64,000 nt of DNA, from NCBI RefSeq assembly GCF_905475465.1, contig NC_062244.1, positions 4,662,501-4,726,500 on the forward strand, given 5' to 3'. This document shows, piece after piece, positions 26,074 through 38,199 of the stretch (its first letter is position 1; each line of letters starts with the position of its first letter). The position numbers were made by a program, and so were the translations under genes. Below the pieces are notes generated by a model. It worked only from the letters and a program-made list of their open reading frames with translations, did not search any database and had not been told where the DNA came from. Origin of the DNA: Pieris napi. Taxonomy: Eukaryota; Arthropoda; Insecta; Lepidoptera; Pieridae.

Positions 26074-26149
26074 TCAGTTCATCAGTGTGTGTCACATTGA
26101 ACGCTGTTCTAGATAGGTGTCGTGGTTTGTTTTGGCGGGACCATATATC
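26074..26149 (+). promoter_or_regulatory. Candidate initiator and 5' UTR exon of CTD-3
   Basis: TCAGTT at 26074-26079 matches the arthropod initiator. The next 70 bp are GC-richer than the surroundings and end in the strong donor gtgagtatt (from 26150). CTD-3 coding exon 1 follows an acceptor at 31040, so a non-coding exon of this kind is expected. No TATA box is seen. The intron would be 4.9 kb. Inference only. Confidence 0.35.
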
Positions 26150-26308
26150 GTGAGTATTTTTTTTATTCCATAGATTATATTCGTATAAGATCAATTTAAA
26201 ACAAAGAATTTTTATTCAAATTTATTTCACCAAAATGTTAGTTTTAAAATTTTGGCAAATAAAACCCGTTTAAAAATTTATTAAACTCTATGCCTTAATG
26301 GTATTTTT

Positions 26309-26330
26309 ATGGTATGGTATGGTATGGTAT
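26309..26330. repeat. (ATGGT)n microsatellite
   Basis: Four tandem copies of atggt in non-coding sequence. Confidence 0.8.
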
Positions 26331-27292
26331 AATGTATTCCAAATTAAAATAATCAAATTTTTTGTAGTATTAACTAGCAACATTTTAATTTTTTTTTAAT
26401 TTATTAAATACCTTTTTGATAATATTTTTATTCAAATTGTATAAAATTGACTTTAATTTTCAAATTCTTATTACTATTATTATTATTTTGAAAACTATAT
26501 ATGTTTATAATATGGAAATCCAATATTAAAATAGTTTAAGATAACCTTTCTTTTTATTTAATTTACAATTACTGGAACTCACTTGAATATTTCATATAGT
26601 TTTATCTTAAGCTATTATTATTTATTTATTAGAAAACATACAGATCAATATAGTAGAAACAAAATGAAGTGAAATAAATTATAAATCTAGAATATTGGAT
26701 GTTACAAACGACATACCTACGTGTTTTTACCATATTTTAATTGACCTCTAATTCTCTAACCTCTGGTAACGTCACAATCTAGTTTAAAAAACCCACGACG
26801 AGTTCGGTCACGCTTAAATTCCCTGTAACCTTGACCTTAGAATCAAAATCTTGATCAATTTGATGATTTCAAAACCCACAACCGAACAAAGTCTCAGCAT
26901 TGTTATCTCTTTTCTCATGTGATTTGTTATCTATGATTAAGACACGTTCTACGTAATTATGTGACCCTAGTACAATTGATATAACACGTTTCTCAATCTC
27001 ATCTAATTAAATTTTTTCATTAATTTAATTAATCAATGAACTACATTTTTATAACCACATGAGTTTGTGTAATATCTATTTTGAGTTAATATTTGTTTGA
27101 TAAAACTAATGTTCTTCATAGAGACATCACTTAAAAAGAACTAATTTGATTTTAATTGAAAATAAATCTCAAAATAATTAAAATATTTCATTAATGTAAC
27201 GCTAATGTCATTTGAGGTAAACTGTAGGTACTTATGGTTAAAATTTAAATTTTAAAAAATTAAACGGCATTTGAGATAATTATTGTTCACTA

Positions 27293-27701
27293 GCTGGCCT
27301 GGCGAACATCGTACCGCCTAACAGTCGATTCTTTTTTTTTTATACTTATTCTGCTATTCGGGACACCGGTCTAGCTAGTAAGATAAAAAAAAGAAAGTTT
27401 ATAATATGACAAATACATTATGTCAAAAAATAAAAATTTACCTTCCCGGAACCCCTCCACTAACACTTGAACTTTATGATATGGTATCAAATTGCCTTAA
27501 ATATTATTACGAATATTTTGTATGGGAATATAGAAAAGTGTTGTTTTTAGACTTTTTCACACAATTTTTAATTTTAATTTTTCTCTCCGTAAGAACCATC
27601 CTCGTACTTCAAGGAATATTATAAAAAAATAATCAGACAAATCGGTCAAGCCGTTTTCATGTTATGTCGTGACAACGGAAAACGGGTTTCATTTTTATAT
27701 A
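27293..27701 (-). mobile_element. Helitron-like element
   Basis: On the minus strand it starts near TATTATATAAAAATGAAACC, has the 'aaaacggcttgaccgattt' block and ends at a CTAG terminus (plus-strand 'actagctggcctggcgaac'). A second, divergent Helitron end (27705 onward) abuts it directly. It lies in the probable 5' intron of CTD-3. The ORF at 27406-27624 inside it is by chance. Confidence 0.55.
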
Positions 27702-27705
27702 ATAC

Positions 27706-28213
27706 TAGCGCACCCGACAGACTTCGTCCTGTCATAAAGATTTGTAATGTGGCAGTTTTTTTTCCTACGTATTTCATAGTCGTGACTAAAAATTCTCCTG
27801 AACAGAACCGTCACCCTGGTGATAGGGCGTTGTGAATAAAAAATAATCATTTTGCAACTCAACACTCATATTCTTGCTTAAATGAAGTACTTTGACATGT
27901 TTCCACATTATGATCTTTGGAGGAACACACCTACATTGCTTAGACAACAGTGAGTGCTTGTAATTTAATATGAACTTTATACAACGGCAATAAAGCTCAA
28001 ATTGACTGCGTTTTAGTTAGAAAATAATTGTATTTGAAAAAGAAAAGGGCTGTTTTTTTATGATTTTTCCGGCAATTATTCGATTTTTTATCGCTGTAAA
28101 AACCATTCTTGAACTTCAACGAACATTGTAAAAAAAGAATTGGCCAAATTGGTCCAGGCGTTGTTGAGTTATGCGCTTACCAACACATTTTGCGATTCAT
28201 TTTTATATTATAG
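27706..28213 (-). mobile_element. Helitron-like element
   Basis: On the minus strand it begins TCTATAATATAAAAATGAAT and ends in a GACAG/CTGTC stem followed by GGGTGCGCTAG and T. This is a full non-autonomous Helitron layout (TC start, 3' hairpin, CTAG end) of about 510 bp with no coding capacity. Confidence 0.65.
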
Positions 28214-29049
28214 ATAGATTATAGTCACATCAGTTAAAACGAACTAAATTGTTTTTAATTGATAATAAATCTCAACATAAGAAAAACTATTGATTTTGAT
28301 TTTTTGATTAATAAATTAGAAAAAATCACATAGGTAGCAATGAGCGTCACTTGTTTAGTCAACAGTATTTGTCAACCACTTGTTGATACATCTTCGCATT
28401 ACAAATATTGGCTAACAATCATCAAATGTTCTCTAGTCACACATTACATATCCGGGTAGTAATGTAACATATGTAACCAACAAATGTTAACCAACGTACG
28501 CGACGTTCTTTTGGTGTTACACAACACAAGTTTTATTACTTTTTACTATTGAGTCTAACCCCCTTATTCATAAAAATAAATTAGTCTAATTTCACAGTTT
28601 TAGAAGATTCATGTGTACAAATTGAATTACAGTGTAAATATTTGACTAAAAATAAATAAAACAAAAGAGTACATAAAACTGCAATAATACTGATTTAGTT
28701 CTTATGAATAAGTGCACGTACGTCTCGCTAGGAGACTACAGGATACATTGAAGTTAGAAGTCTTTTCGGTTCTTAACACGAAACGGCGATTACTTAGGAG
28801 GTGTGCCTTAAGCTTGTTTACCTGCTGTTTTATTAAAAGATAATCGTTGTAAATATTTTAATCTAAAATTTTAAGGAAAATACGATACAAGTTATTATGT
28901 TACAATACTGTATGAACTATACATTTACATAACTTGAAGTTTTGATTGCTTTTCAACAATCGGGGTCAACGCGTAGTACCCGTGTAAATCAAATACATAT
29001 TTGCAGTCAATTCTTCTAATATAGCTTACCACTATTTTGTTATAATACT

Positions 29050-29340
29050 AGCTGACCCGGCAATTTTTTTTTTAGTTTAATAAAAATAACTATCTACTTT
29101 AATACAAAATAGGAGTTGATTCGTAGAGGGGTGAAAATTAGGGGTTCAATGTATTTTTGTATGCTGTCTCATAAAAAAGTAAAAAAAGTTGGACCACCCT
29201 TAACATTTAGGGGTTTTAAAGATAGATAGTAGCCGATTCTTAGACTGAATATGCATAAAAATTTCATAAGAATCGGTCGAGCCGTTTCGGGGGAGTATGG
29301 GAACGAACATTTTGACACGAGAATTTTATATATAAGATGT
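29050..29340 (-). mobile_element. Repeat fragment, RTE/Helitron-like
   Basis: Reads on the minus strand from 'tcttatatataaaattctcg' through 'gaaacggctcgaccgattc' to a 'gccgggtcagctagt' terminus. This belongs to the abundant lepidopteran repeats carrying a 'cgaccgattc' block. Class uncertain. Confidence 0.45.
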
Positions 29341-30079
29341 TGCATGCTTACTTCACATAGCTTGGCCGTTTTTTGCAGTTCTATTATCCATTCTTTGTAC
29401 CGCTTCCAAGGCAATTAAATACTACAATATTTATTAATAAATAGATATGTGTTACTGAATATCAAACAACATTTACTTTCCAGTAGATGTCTATGTTCTT
29501 TCTATGTGCTTTACACAAGTACTAAGGTGTATATTATCTGAAGCAGGAAATACGGGAATTTTGCGCTATCCTAGAGTTCATACGTGAATGAACCCAACTG
29601 TAATTATTGTTTATATGTACCGTTGGAACAAGTCATCGATGCACCAGATTCACAATTTAACTGGTTACTATAACTAATATAGAAATTGCACATCGTCTAT
29701 ATTATTTAATACAGTGGTCTGTTTAGTCTTGGAACGGCTAGACATTTATTTCTTTAAATATGTTTAGAATTTATAACATACGTTACTCAGAGGTAATGAG
29801 GCATTTTATTGGTTGACAAATTATGAAATTGGTTTTTGAGTTTATACTATATTTATATATAGAATAAAATAGTATTAGTTTGAATTAATAGAAAGACAAC
29901 ACACATCTTCTCTCTTTATAGTATTCGTATTGATTATTATAAATTTACTCAAAAGCACTTACAGTAAGTACATGTTTGGGGAAAGTGAATTAATAAAATA
30001 AAAACAACTGTTTTTTTCGGACAAGTTCCTTTTTCTTACACATAATATGTGAAACTGAATAAAATATGTAAAAGAAAAT

Positions 30080-30362
30080 CAGTGGTGCTACAACCTCTTT
30101 AGGTCTTGGCCTCAGATTTCTGAATCTGTTTCATGATCATTTTTAAATCTAATAGAGGCAAGTATCAGCCTCCAGTGCCTGACACACGCCGTCGACTTTT
30201 TGGGTCTAAGCCATGTCGGTTTCCTCACGATGTTTTCCTTCACCGTTCGAGCAAATATTAAATGCGCACATAGAAAGAAAGTCCATTGGTGCACAGCCGG
30301 GGTTCGAACCTACGACCTCAGGTATGAGAGTCGCACGCTGAAGCCACTGCCAACACTGCTCT
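30080..30362 (-). mobile_element. SINE-B copy
   Basis: A tRNA-derived SINE. In its own orientation the head is 'gagcagtgttggc...tggcttcagcgtgcgactctc' with a B-box-like 'ggttcgaaccccggc'. The body then runs to '...ctaaagaggttgtagcacca'. It is an inverted partner of the copy at 32785-33076. Confidence 0.7.
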
Positions 30363-30770
30363 GAATTAGAATTAAATATGTATAAATTGATATTCTAGTA
30401 CTAAAAAGTTCTAGTTACAACATATGTACATAATTATTAATGGATGGGTCTAAATAAATATCGATTACGAAATTAGCAATATTATACATCTAGTCGAAAG
30501 TTATGATGTCAAGGACTCCGTCGAATGTCCATTACGATACTCGCCGTCTTTATAAATTTGGCAATACTTTTCTTAATATTATACAATTAGAACTAACGAG
30601 TAATTATGAATAGTTTCACTATTATGTTAATTGTTTTTAACGGTATTTGTTCTATGATTCAGTTTTAATTGTAGCAATCTGAAATATAATAATTTGGGCG
30701 AAATGGTGTGTTAAAATATAATTTGGATATGAATGTTTGTTGTGGCTTACCTTTTGTTGTAGTGGCTTTT

Positions 30771-31023
30771 GACGACTCATTGGTCTAGTGATTAGTACCC
30801 CTGACTGCGAATCCATGGGTCCCGGGTTCGATGCCCGGCTGAAATGAACATCGATGTGATGAGCATTTGGTGTTGTGCTTAGGTCTTGGGTGTTTAAATA
30901 TGTATTTATATGTCTATCTATCTATAATATGTATGTATATCCGTTGCCTAATACCCATAACACAAGCTTCACCAGCTTAGCATGGGACTAGGTCAATTGG
31001 TGTGAATTGTCTTTAAAAAAAAA
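30771..31023 (+). mobile_element. SINE-A copy 1
   Basis: A tRNA-derived SINE with A box 'tggtctagtgattagt', B box 'gggttcgatgcc', a body ending 'catgggactaggtcaattgg', then 'gtctttaaaaaaaaa'. Its A-tail ends 17 bp before the 3' splice site (atttcag, to 31039) of CTD-3 coding exon 1, in the gene's sense direction. Other copies are at 44174-44392, 55111-55366 and 57384-57641. Confidence 0.85.
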
Positions 31024-31045
31024 TCTTTAAATATTTCAGAAAACA

Positions 31046-34000
31046 ATGAAACTCAAATCGGAACTAATGATCCAGCCGTCTGGCGAGGTGTGGCAGAAAA
31101 TAAGAGCCGAGTTAAAAGAGGATGTCAATACCAGAGACAAAGATCTGGCTACTATTAAGGAGTGGTTGCGAAAACAACCACATTTACCTGACCAATGGGG
31201 TATGAAAAGTTTTTATATAATTTATTCAAAAGTTGTGGTTTAAATAACAAACTTACTTTGTTTAGGACATGTCTGTACACGTCATCATTTAGCAAGACTT
31301 CGTATTGTTGATAGTAATATTTGTGAGTGTAGAGAAGATATTGGTGACCTCGACCACATTTTCTTTTCTTGTTCCCAATATGACCGCACCTCCTTTCTGA
31401 ATTCCTTACAATTACTTCATGTTCCGTTTCCGACTAAAGTCTCCTGCCTTTTGCTTTATACTTTATTGTATTAGAGTGTATGATCTTCTTTCATAATCAA
31501 TAATAATATTAAGATATAATATGTTTAATGTTTATGTATATATTTTGTTTTTAACTAGCTTATCCCTTCCTTTTGATGTCTTTGTATAGTTTTTCTCTCT
31601 CTTCTCACTCACTCTTCTGAATATTAAAATACACAATGAATATACCTACTGGCTAGCTTGATGTATGATATGGTATATTTTTTCATTCAAAAAGAGAAAT
31701 AGCTTAGGCTTACAAAACAGACATTTTCCATTACGCTCTATCCACTAGAAACAAGTTTATTACTCAAAAATAATACAAACATGATTCAACAGCAATGCTT
31801 TGCAATCTATTAATATTATTTCAAAACCGTGTGTTTTCAGAGGATAACCCCTTGATGACGTTCCTGCGTGGCAGCAGTTTTTCATTAGAAAAATGCAAGA
31901 GGAAACTCGACATGTACTTTACAATGAGGGCCGCCTGTCCAGAGTTCTTTACGAACAGAGATGCCACTAGCGCAGCCTTACGCGACGTTCTGCGCTCAAA
32001 GCTGTAAGTATTTGTAGTCAATATTGTAAAATAAATCTGCGTTACCCTGTTGCAGTGATATGAATATCATTAGAGAACATTATGTTATATGTATATATAT
32101 AGAGATGTTATGTTGGTTTGTGAACGCTTCAAAAATTTTAGCATGATATACATCCGCATCAAGGATTGTTTTTATCAATTATTTTTAGTTTTATTTCTCA
32201 ACCATTAAATCACAGCTAAGCGTGGCTGAATACAGAGAGTATTTAATAGTTTAGACACACTTTGGGTAGCCTTAGTGCAGTGCGATTCTGAGTCGGGTCT
32301 AAGCACTGAGTATGATAAAGCCGTAATACGTTTGACTTACGGAAGTTATACTAAGGGTCTGTTTCACAATGTATGGATAAAGTACCAAATAGTTATGCAA
32401 CACATAAATTATTTGGAAGATAAATTGTGCTATTTGACACTTCATCGGACTCATAACTTATGATGGAGTTTATGTGACGAATAGCGTTATCTGACAGTCG
32501 TGAAACGCAACAATAGTGTTTATCCTACCAATAAGTAATAAATAGCTAATTTGAAACTTATGTAGAACTTATCCGTACACTGTGAAACAGACCCTAAGAG
32601 ACATACGCCATCATAAAAATACTCTAAGGATTACACTCAATCTGTATCCGATTCTGAACTAAACTTTTCATAGATGGGGAAAATTGCGTAATTCTATCTT
32701 ACTTTTATTATCACAGTTGTTATTTATTTTATAGTTCCTGATGATTTTGTAAAAGCTATCTAAAATTATGTGTGTATAATTATGCGAGCAGTGTTGGTCT
32801 AGTGGCTTCAGCGTGCGACTCTCATCCCTGAGGTCGTATGTTCGATCCCCGGCTGTGCACCAATGGACTTTCTTTCTATGTGCGCATTTAACATTTGTTC
32901 GAACGGTGAAGCAAAACATCGCAAGGAAACCGACATGTCTTAGACCCAAAAAGTCGACGGCGAGAGTCAGGCACTGGAGGCTGACCACCTACTTGCCTCT
33001 ATAAAATTTAAAAATGATCATGAAACTGATTTAGAAATCTGAGGCCAAGACCTAAAGAGGTTGTAGCACCACTGATTTATTGTTATTATTTTTTATATCT
33101 AAAATTATGTATTTCTAGTGAAATAAGATGATAGGGAACCGTATACATATGCATGATACTAATTAATTGGTTAGAGATACTATGAAGTCATTGCAATATA
33201 ATAACGTAAGCAAATTATGTAACATAAACGTTCAGTTGATATAACCACGTACCTAACTAAATTATGCAAATTACATCATCTTGTCATTACTAACTTCCTT
33301 TTGTAATAAATGATATTTACTTGTATTATCTCTATATAGTTTACAACAAAGTAACGACACACAACTGTACACCTATATCTTTTCAACCACACTTGCCGGC
33401 TTATACGTGAACCAACCAATAAATAAATCTGGTATTAAGTCGTTTCTTTTTAAAATACTACGTGAAGACTGTACTTAATTCTTTCATACATACGAGTACG
33501 TAGCACATAAATAAGACTGTATTTATAGATATTTTTTGTAGTTGATCGTTGACCAACTGCAAATCACGAAACCATAATATATAATATAGGTAGTATTGTC
33601 TTTTATCAACATAAGTTTTACACATTTAAAGAAAACACTTTTTTTACCGAATTGGAGTTATGTATTATTATAAACTTATATTTTTTTACATAATTAAAAA
33701 AATCCGACGTTTCGCGTGCTTTACAGCGTGTGTGGTCACCACCACCACAGTGACCGTGGTCACGGTAGTTACTTCAATCCGGTAAAAAAGTGTTTTCTTT
33801 AAACATATTATATATTTTAAATTATGTGTTACATATGTATATATGTGACACATAATTATATATTATTGATATATATATCAAGTAACAAAAATTAATTTCG
33901 CGTTTATTTCCGTTACAGTTTTATTTAAATATTTATACATTGCTATACATTGCACATAATTGTTATTTCAGCCAAGGCCCACCACTACCAGGAGTCACGC

Positions 34001-37000
34001 CGAATGGGAGACGTGTCACAATATGCAGAGGTATATTTTTTTATGAAACGTAGGTCAGACTTTTCGGTTCTTTTACTAAATAGTTTTACTGATTTTCATT
34101 TAATTTATTATTTAGGGTCGGTACTTTAATATTTATATTTTATGTAGAGCTAAAATACAATCGGATAAACAAGCTCGTCAGGTAATAAATGTGTGGTGTT
34201 GTATAATATTAGCATATAAGAGGCATTGTTTGCATTTTAATCGCTTTAGTAGGAAAATGATTATATAGATTTTTATCAAACCACATAACATGTTCACGTA
34301 CACGTTTTAAAGCAGTTTTTGCCATAATCGGATAAAACTCATGTTAATTTAATATGGCGCTACTAAAGCAAAAGTAGTTTACTCCAAAGGTTTGATTTCC
34401 GGAGAAAATACTAAAGGTAAATTGTATAAAGGAACGTGTATACCGCCTATTATTTATGACGGAAATAATGAAATCTTGCTTGTTGTGAACCAATAGTCTC
34501 AGCTAACTTCATGGTTGCGTCAAATCCAAATCCAAAACTTTAACTTATTTCTCCCAATGAATACAGCGTTCTCTTTTATTACTTAGAATTTTAATATAAT
34601 AAAACTGCCTATTATAATAAAAATCAATTAAAACGGATCAAAATAACCACAAATGGAATCCTTAAACTGACAGAAACACGGTTATCATAGACAAGTTTCT
34701 GTTTTTTTCTTAAGTTTATTTACGAATTGCGGACGTTGCCGTCTTGTAAAATAAAATTAATATTTTATTTGTACCACTGTAAGTGGCGTTTTTAACTAAC
34801 TAATTGTGTAAGTTTTGACGTGATAGCGTCTTTAAAATCGTTTTAGTCGGGTGACATGTTCAGAAACTTGTGTCACACCAAAACCTCACGAGCGCGATCG
34901 CAGGTATAACGAGAGAGAGACGGACCGATCTCCCGTCTCATCTCGAGCGCTGCCAGTCATTCCGTGAATGTATGAAGAAAAATGTATATCATAGTAGACT
35001 AAGTAAACTTGTCATTTTACACCCGAAATTTATCATCAAAAGTGTGAATAAAACGATAGATGTAATTTAAAATTTGAAAAAATTGTTATCTTCATTAATT
35101 CCTTACTTCCCAAAAACTTATATCACCAATAAGACGTTATCACGTAAACATTTCGATCGTAAACCTACTTTACAAACAACCAATATTTTTTTTCTTAAGT
35201 TTATTTATGAATACCGACGTTGCCGTCTTGTAAAATAAAATTACAATTTTATTTGTACCACTGTAAGTGGCGTTTTTAACTAATTGTGTAAGTGTTTCGA
35301 TTTCAATTAATGTTGTCCGCGTTATTTTAGGTCTTGACTCAAGCCTCTCTCCCCAACAAGTAACAGACACCCTGAAGTTGGCTCTTATGATAGGAGACGT
35401 GCGACTGATGGAAGAGACAGAAGGTGTCGCTGGAGACATTTATGTCTTGGATGGAGCTGTCCTAGGACCGAGCTTGTTGGCAAAACTTGCACCTTCTACT
35501 GTCAAGAAGTTCATGATTTGTGTTCAAGTGAGTTTTATTATTATCCTACACGTAAATTTATTCAAGGCGATTTTGGAGACGAAGACATTCAATGTTGTTT
35601 CCATTATTAATCAGTACATTTATACAATTTATTTTATATTTATTTATTTACCTTTACATTAATTTTAAGAAATTAATTAATTAGATTCAAGGTTTTTTTT
35701 ATCATCTAAAAACACAAATGTTAGTTACCATTTCCACAATTCTTCAAAACATTGAGTACCAGGCTATCATATTTGTCAAGAGCTTGAACCATCGCATTGA
35801 GGGTGGGTGGGTGGAATAGAGTATATCACTGTTTACATGCATTTAATATTTTTGTATCTTTAGATATTTTACAAAATGTGTGAATAAATGATAAACTACT
35901 TATTATTATATACTTACATTAAATTGATTTTTATCACTTCTGTCACAAAATAATCCAAAGAGAATGTATAAAGGTGGGAACTGACCAACGTTACGAGGTG
36001 TAATGTAACATGTAATGTAACATGTAATGTAATGTTACACAGCGGACATTCGTGCATTCAGTACGTCGTGTTACGGGGAAACACGACGTAACACGACGTA
36101 CTGACAGCACGAATGCTCGCTGTGTAACATTACATTACATGTTACATTACACCTCGTAACGTTGGTCAGTTCCCACCTTTAAGTAAACACACATTAATTA
36201 AAAAAACTTCGATAATGCGTGTATAAGTTTATACGGCTACTGATACTTAAAAACCTTTGAGCTACTAATCATATTAATTTTATTTTCAGGAAGCCTATCC
36301 AGTCAAGTTAAAGGAGATTCACATCATTAACACCTCACCGATCGTTGAACGATTCGTCACATTCGTGAAACCTTTTCTAAAAGAAAAAATAAGGAAACGC
36401 GTACGTATATTTTAAGTACCAAAAATGTTGCCATATTACATGAAAAATACCTAAAGCAGACGTTTGTCGTTGAATCAGTGTATTTTGTCGCAATTTATGA
36501 CGACTTTTGGAGAATTATAATATTATTTTAAATGGTTTAAATGTAAATTATATACTCTTTGTTCACAAAGTTGCTGAACGAAAAAAACAAGTAACATTTA
36601 AATGAATCAAACAAACAATCTTTATTTTACTCTATAAAATATCAAAACATTGACTACCAGGCGAACATATTCCTTAAGAGCTGAATCGACCAAAATCACA
36701 TTACAACGAATATGGATGTGTGGGTGGTTCAACTGTATGCAAAACAAAATAATCAATCATATTATGTGTGTGTTGTTTATGGTAATAATTATTAATTAAA
36801 ATAAAGTTTTACTATATGATTTACTACGACATTATATATTAAAATGTAAACGACCCCAAAATTCACATAAGTATTTAAAAAAATATTTCTTATTTGTAGA
36901 AGAGAATTAAATGAGGTGTGTTTATTTTATTGATATACAAAGGATTATAAAGATGCTATTGGATCCAACATGAAAATGAGATCCTACTAACTAAATAGGT

Positions 37001-37978
37001 ACATAACAAAAGAGAGAGAGGGCAAATTAAATCAAATTTGCTTCATCGTAGTATTTTTTCAACTTAATACCTAAAACAATGTGCCAGGTTGCTTACTTAC
37101 TTAAGAAATTAGCAAAGATAACATTATTTGTCAAAATTAAGTTTTTCATTTATTAAATGTACAAAAATTACTGTTTTTTGTATTATCGGATAATTATGTT
37201 TTTATTTATTATTTGTTTTCCAAATATAATAGTTTATAATTATAATAATAACTTAATATTATCTTTTTATTTTCAGATTTTCATTCATAGAGATTTAAAA
37301 GATCTATACAAATACGTACCGCAAGAGATGTTGCCCATAGAATATGGAGGACAATGTGAAACCATGGATTCTTTACAAGGTAAAGGATTAAAAATAACAA
37401 ACAGAAAATTAAACTTTTTATCTACATTCGTGAAAATTCTTTTATTTAACATTTCGTTATATTGCATATTTATGGTTTTTTATAATACATACTATAGTTA
37501 CTATAATCATTCGTTCCCTACTTCCTATGGTAGTAGTGTTTGACAAAGTGACTTGAGTTTAGGCCTATCACACGTGAATAGTGCATTTCATCTGTTTGCG
37601 CATTTCACACTCGTTCTTACGGTAAAAGAAAAAATTGTAAGCAACCAACATATCTCAACCCAAAACTCGTGTAACAAATTAATGTGAAATTATTTTTTTG
37701 CACAACTTTTCAGTCATGCGTAGATTATTTTTTATTATTGTTGCTCTAATTAATATTTTTTTTAATTCTTAGCTATTATACTAAATACTACCAAGGAAAA
37801 ATTGCAATAATTATCTTTTGTTACAGAAAAATGGACACAAAAGCTGGTGGAGTACCGAGAATGGTTCAAGGCTCAAGATGCCCTGATCGCAAATGAATCC
37901 CTACGTGCCGGGAAACCTACCAACTACGATGAACTGTTCGGCATAGATGGTTCCTTCCGTCAACTAGCGATTGACTGA
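31046..37978 (+). CDS. CTD-3: CRAL-TRIO domain protein (alpha-tocopherol transfer protein-like)
   Basis: Seven coding exons: 31046-31199, 31841-32003, 33972-34030, 35331-35527, 36290-36400, 37277-37379, 37827-37978. All borders are GT/AG and they join to 312 codons plus TGA. Phases match CTD-1 and CTD-2. Exon 2 is one codon longer and exon 1 has extra N-terminal residues, so Met8 is a possible alternative start that would align better with the paralogues. Domains: N-terminal helical region with FLRGSSFSLEKCKRKLD, lipid-binding SEC14-like fold with VRLMEETEGVAGDIYVLD, EAYPVKL, and EYGG at residues 250-253. The C-terminus is GIDGSFRQLAID. No signal peptide; a cytosolic ligand carrier is likely. 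Introns hold a LINE tail, a MITE, a SINE and a foldback. AATAAA is at 38178. Confidence 0.9.
31262..31500 (+). mobile_element. LINE C-terminal fragment
   Basis: A short open stretch reads GHVCTRHHLARLRIVDSN followed by a Cys/His knuckle (C-E-C ... H-I-F-F-S-C), the pattern ending many jockey/R1/Loa-type reverse transcriptase polyproteins. It is truncated on the left and lies in intron 1 of CTD-3. Confidence 0.6.
32356..32594. mobile_element. PIF/Harbinger-type MITE, copy 2
   Basis: Inverted ends GGGTCTGTTTCACAATGTA / TACACTGTGAAACAGACCC, flanked by TAA on both sides. Highly similar along its length to 21519-21757. In intron 2 of CTD-3. Confidence 0.75.
32785..33076 (+). mobile_element. SINE-B copy
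   Basis: The head is 'gcagtgttggtctagtggct' with B box 'tgttcgatccccggctgtgc'. The body contains 'aaaccgacatgtcttagacc' and the end is 'aagaggttgtagcaccactga'. It is the cleanest copy of the family here, in intron 2 of CTD-3. Confidence 0.75.
34702..35300. repeat. Direct repeats flanking an inverted-end element
   Basis: A block of about 110 bp (34706-34812, 'cttaagtttatttacgaatt...gtggcgtttttaactaac') recurs at 35195-35291. Between the copies is an element of about 355 bp (about 34815-35172) with imperfect inverted ends (acgtgatagcgtc / gacgttatcacgt) and a GC-rich core. The second repeat ends some 30 bp before the exon 4 acceptor of CTD-3. A related right end occurs at 52780-52850 and 60215-60290. 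Confidence 0.6.
35970..36180. mobile_element. Near-perfect foldback element
   Basis: 211 bp folding on itself: the first 45 bp starting aaaggtgggaactgaccaac pair with the last bases ending gttggtcagttcccaccttt. The arms continue through 'gtaatgtaacat' repeats and an inner 'acgtcgtgttacg' palindrome. It is in intron 4 of CTD-3, about 110 bp before exon 5, and has no coding capacity. Confidence 0.85.
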
Positions 37979-38177
37979 TTGTCATACTAACAAACTAGAA
38001 CTCCAAAACAAAAGTCAAATCCAAAAATATCATCTTAAATAACGCGAATTTCATGTCAACCCGTTGACATGTTTGTTTTTTGCCAATTATAACTGCATGT
38101 CGCAGATTTGTTTTGTAAACTTAGAAATATACCATGACTTTTCTGGAGGTGCTACTACTAAGTTGTATTCGTAGATA

Positions 38178-38183
38178 AATAAA
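38178..38183 (+). promoter_or_regulatory. Polyadenylation signal AATAAA, CTD-3
   Basis: AATAAA 200 bp after the CTD-3 stop codon, within 'gtagataaataaatttaat'. Confidence 0.55.
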
Positions 38184-38199
38184 TTTAATATTAAGTTTA

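Noticed and set aside
30790..30850. tRNA-like sequence with A and B boxes (also at 44330, 55130, 57405)
   Set aside because: These are heads of SINE-A copies; no complete cloverleaf or free-standing tRNA gene.
32800..32860. tRNA-like head of the second SINE family
   Set aside because: Part of SINE-B, repeated through the window.
36000..36160. Repeated gtaatgtaacat units as a possible CRISPR or satellite
   Set aside because: They are part of a foldback element in a eukaryotic intron; no spacer-repeat structure.
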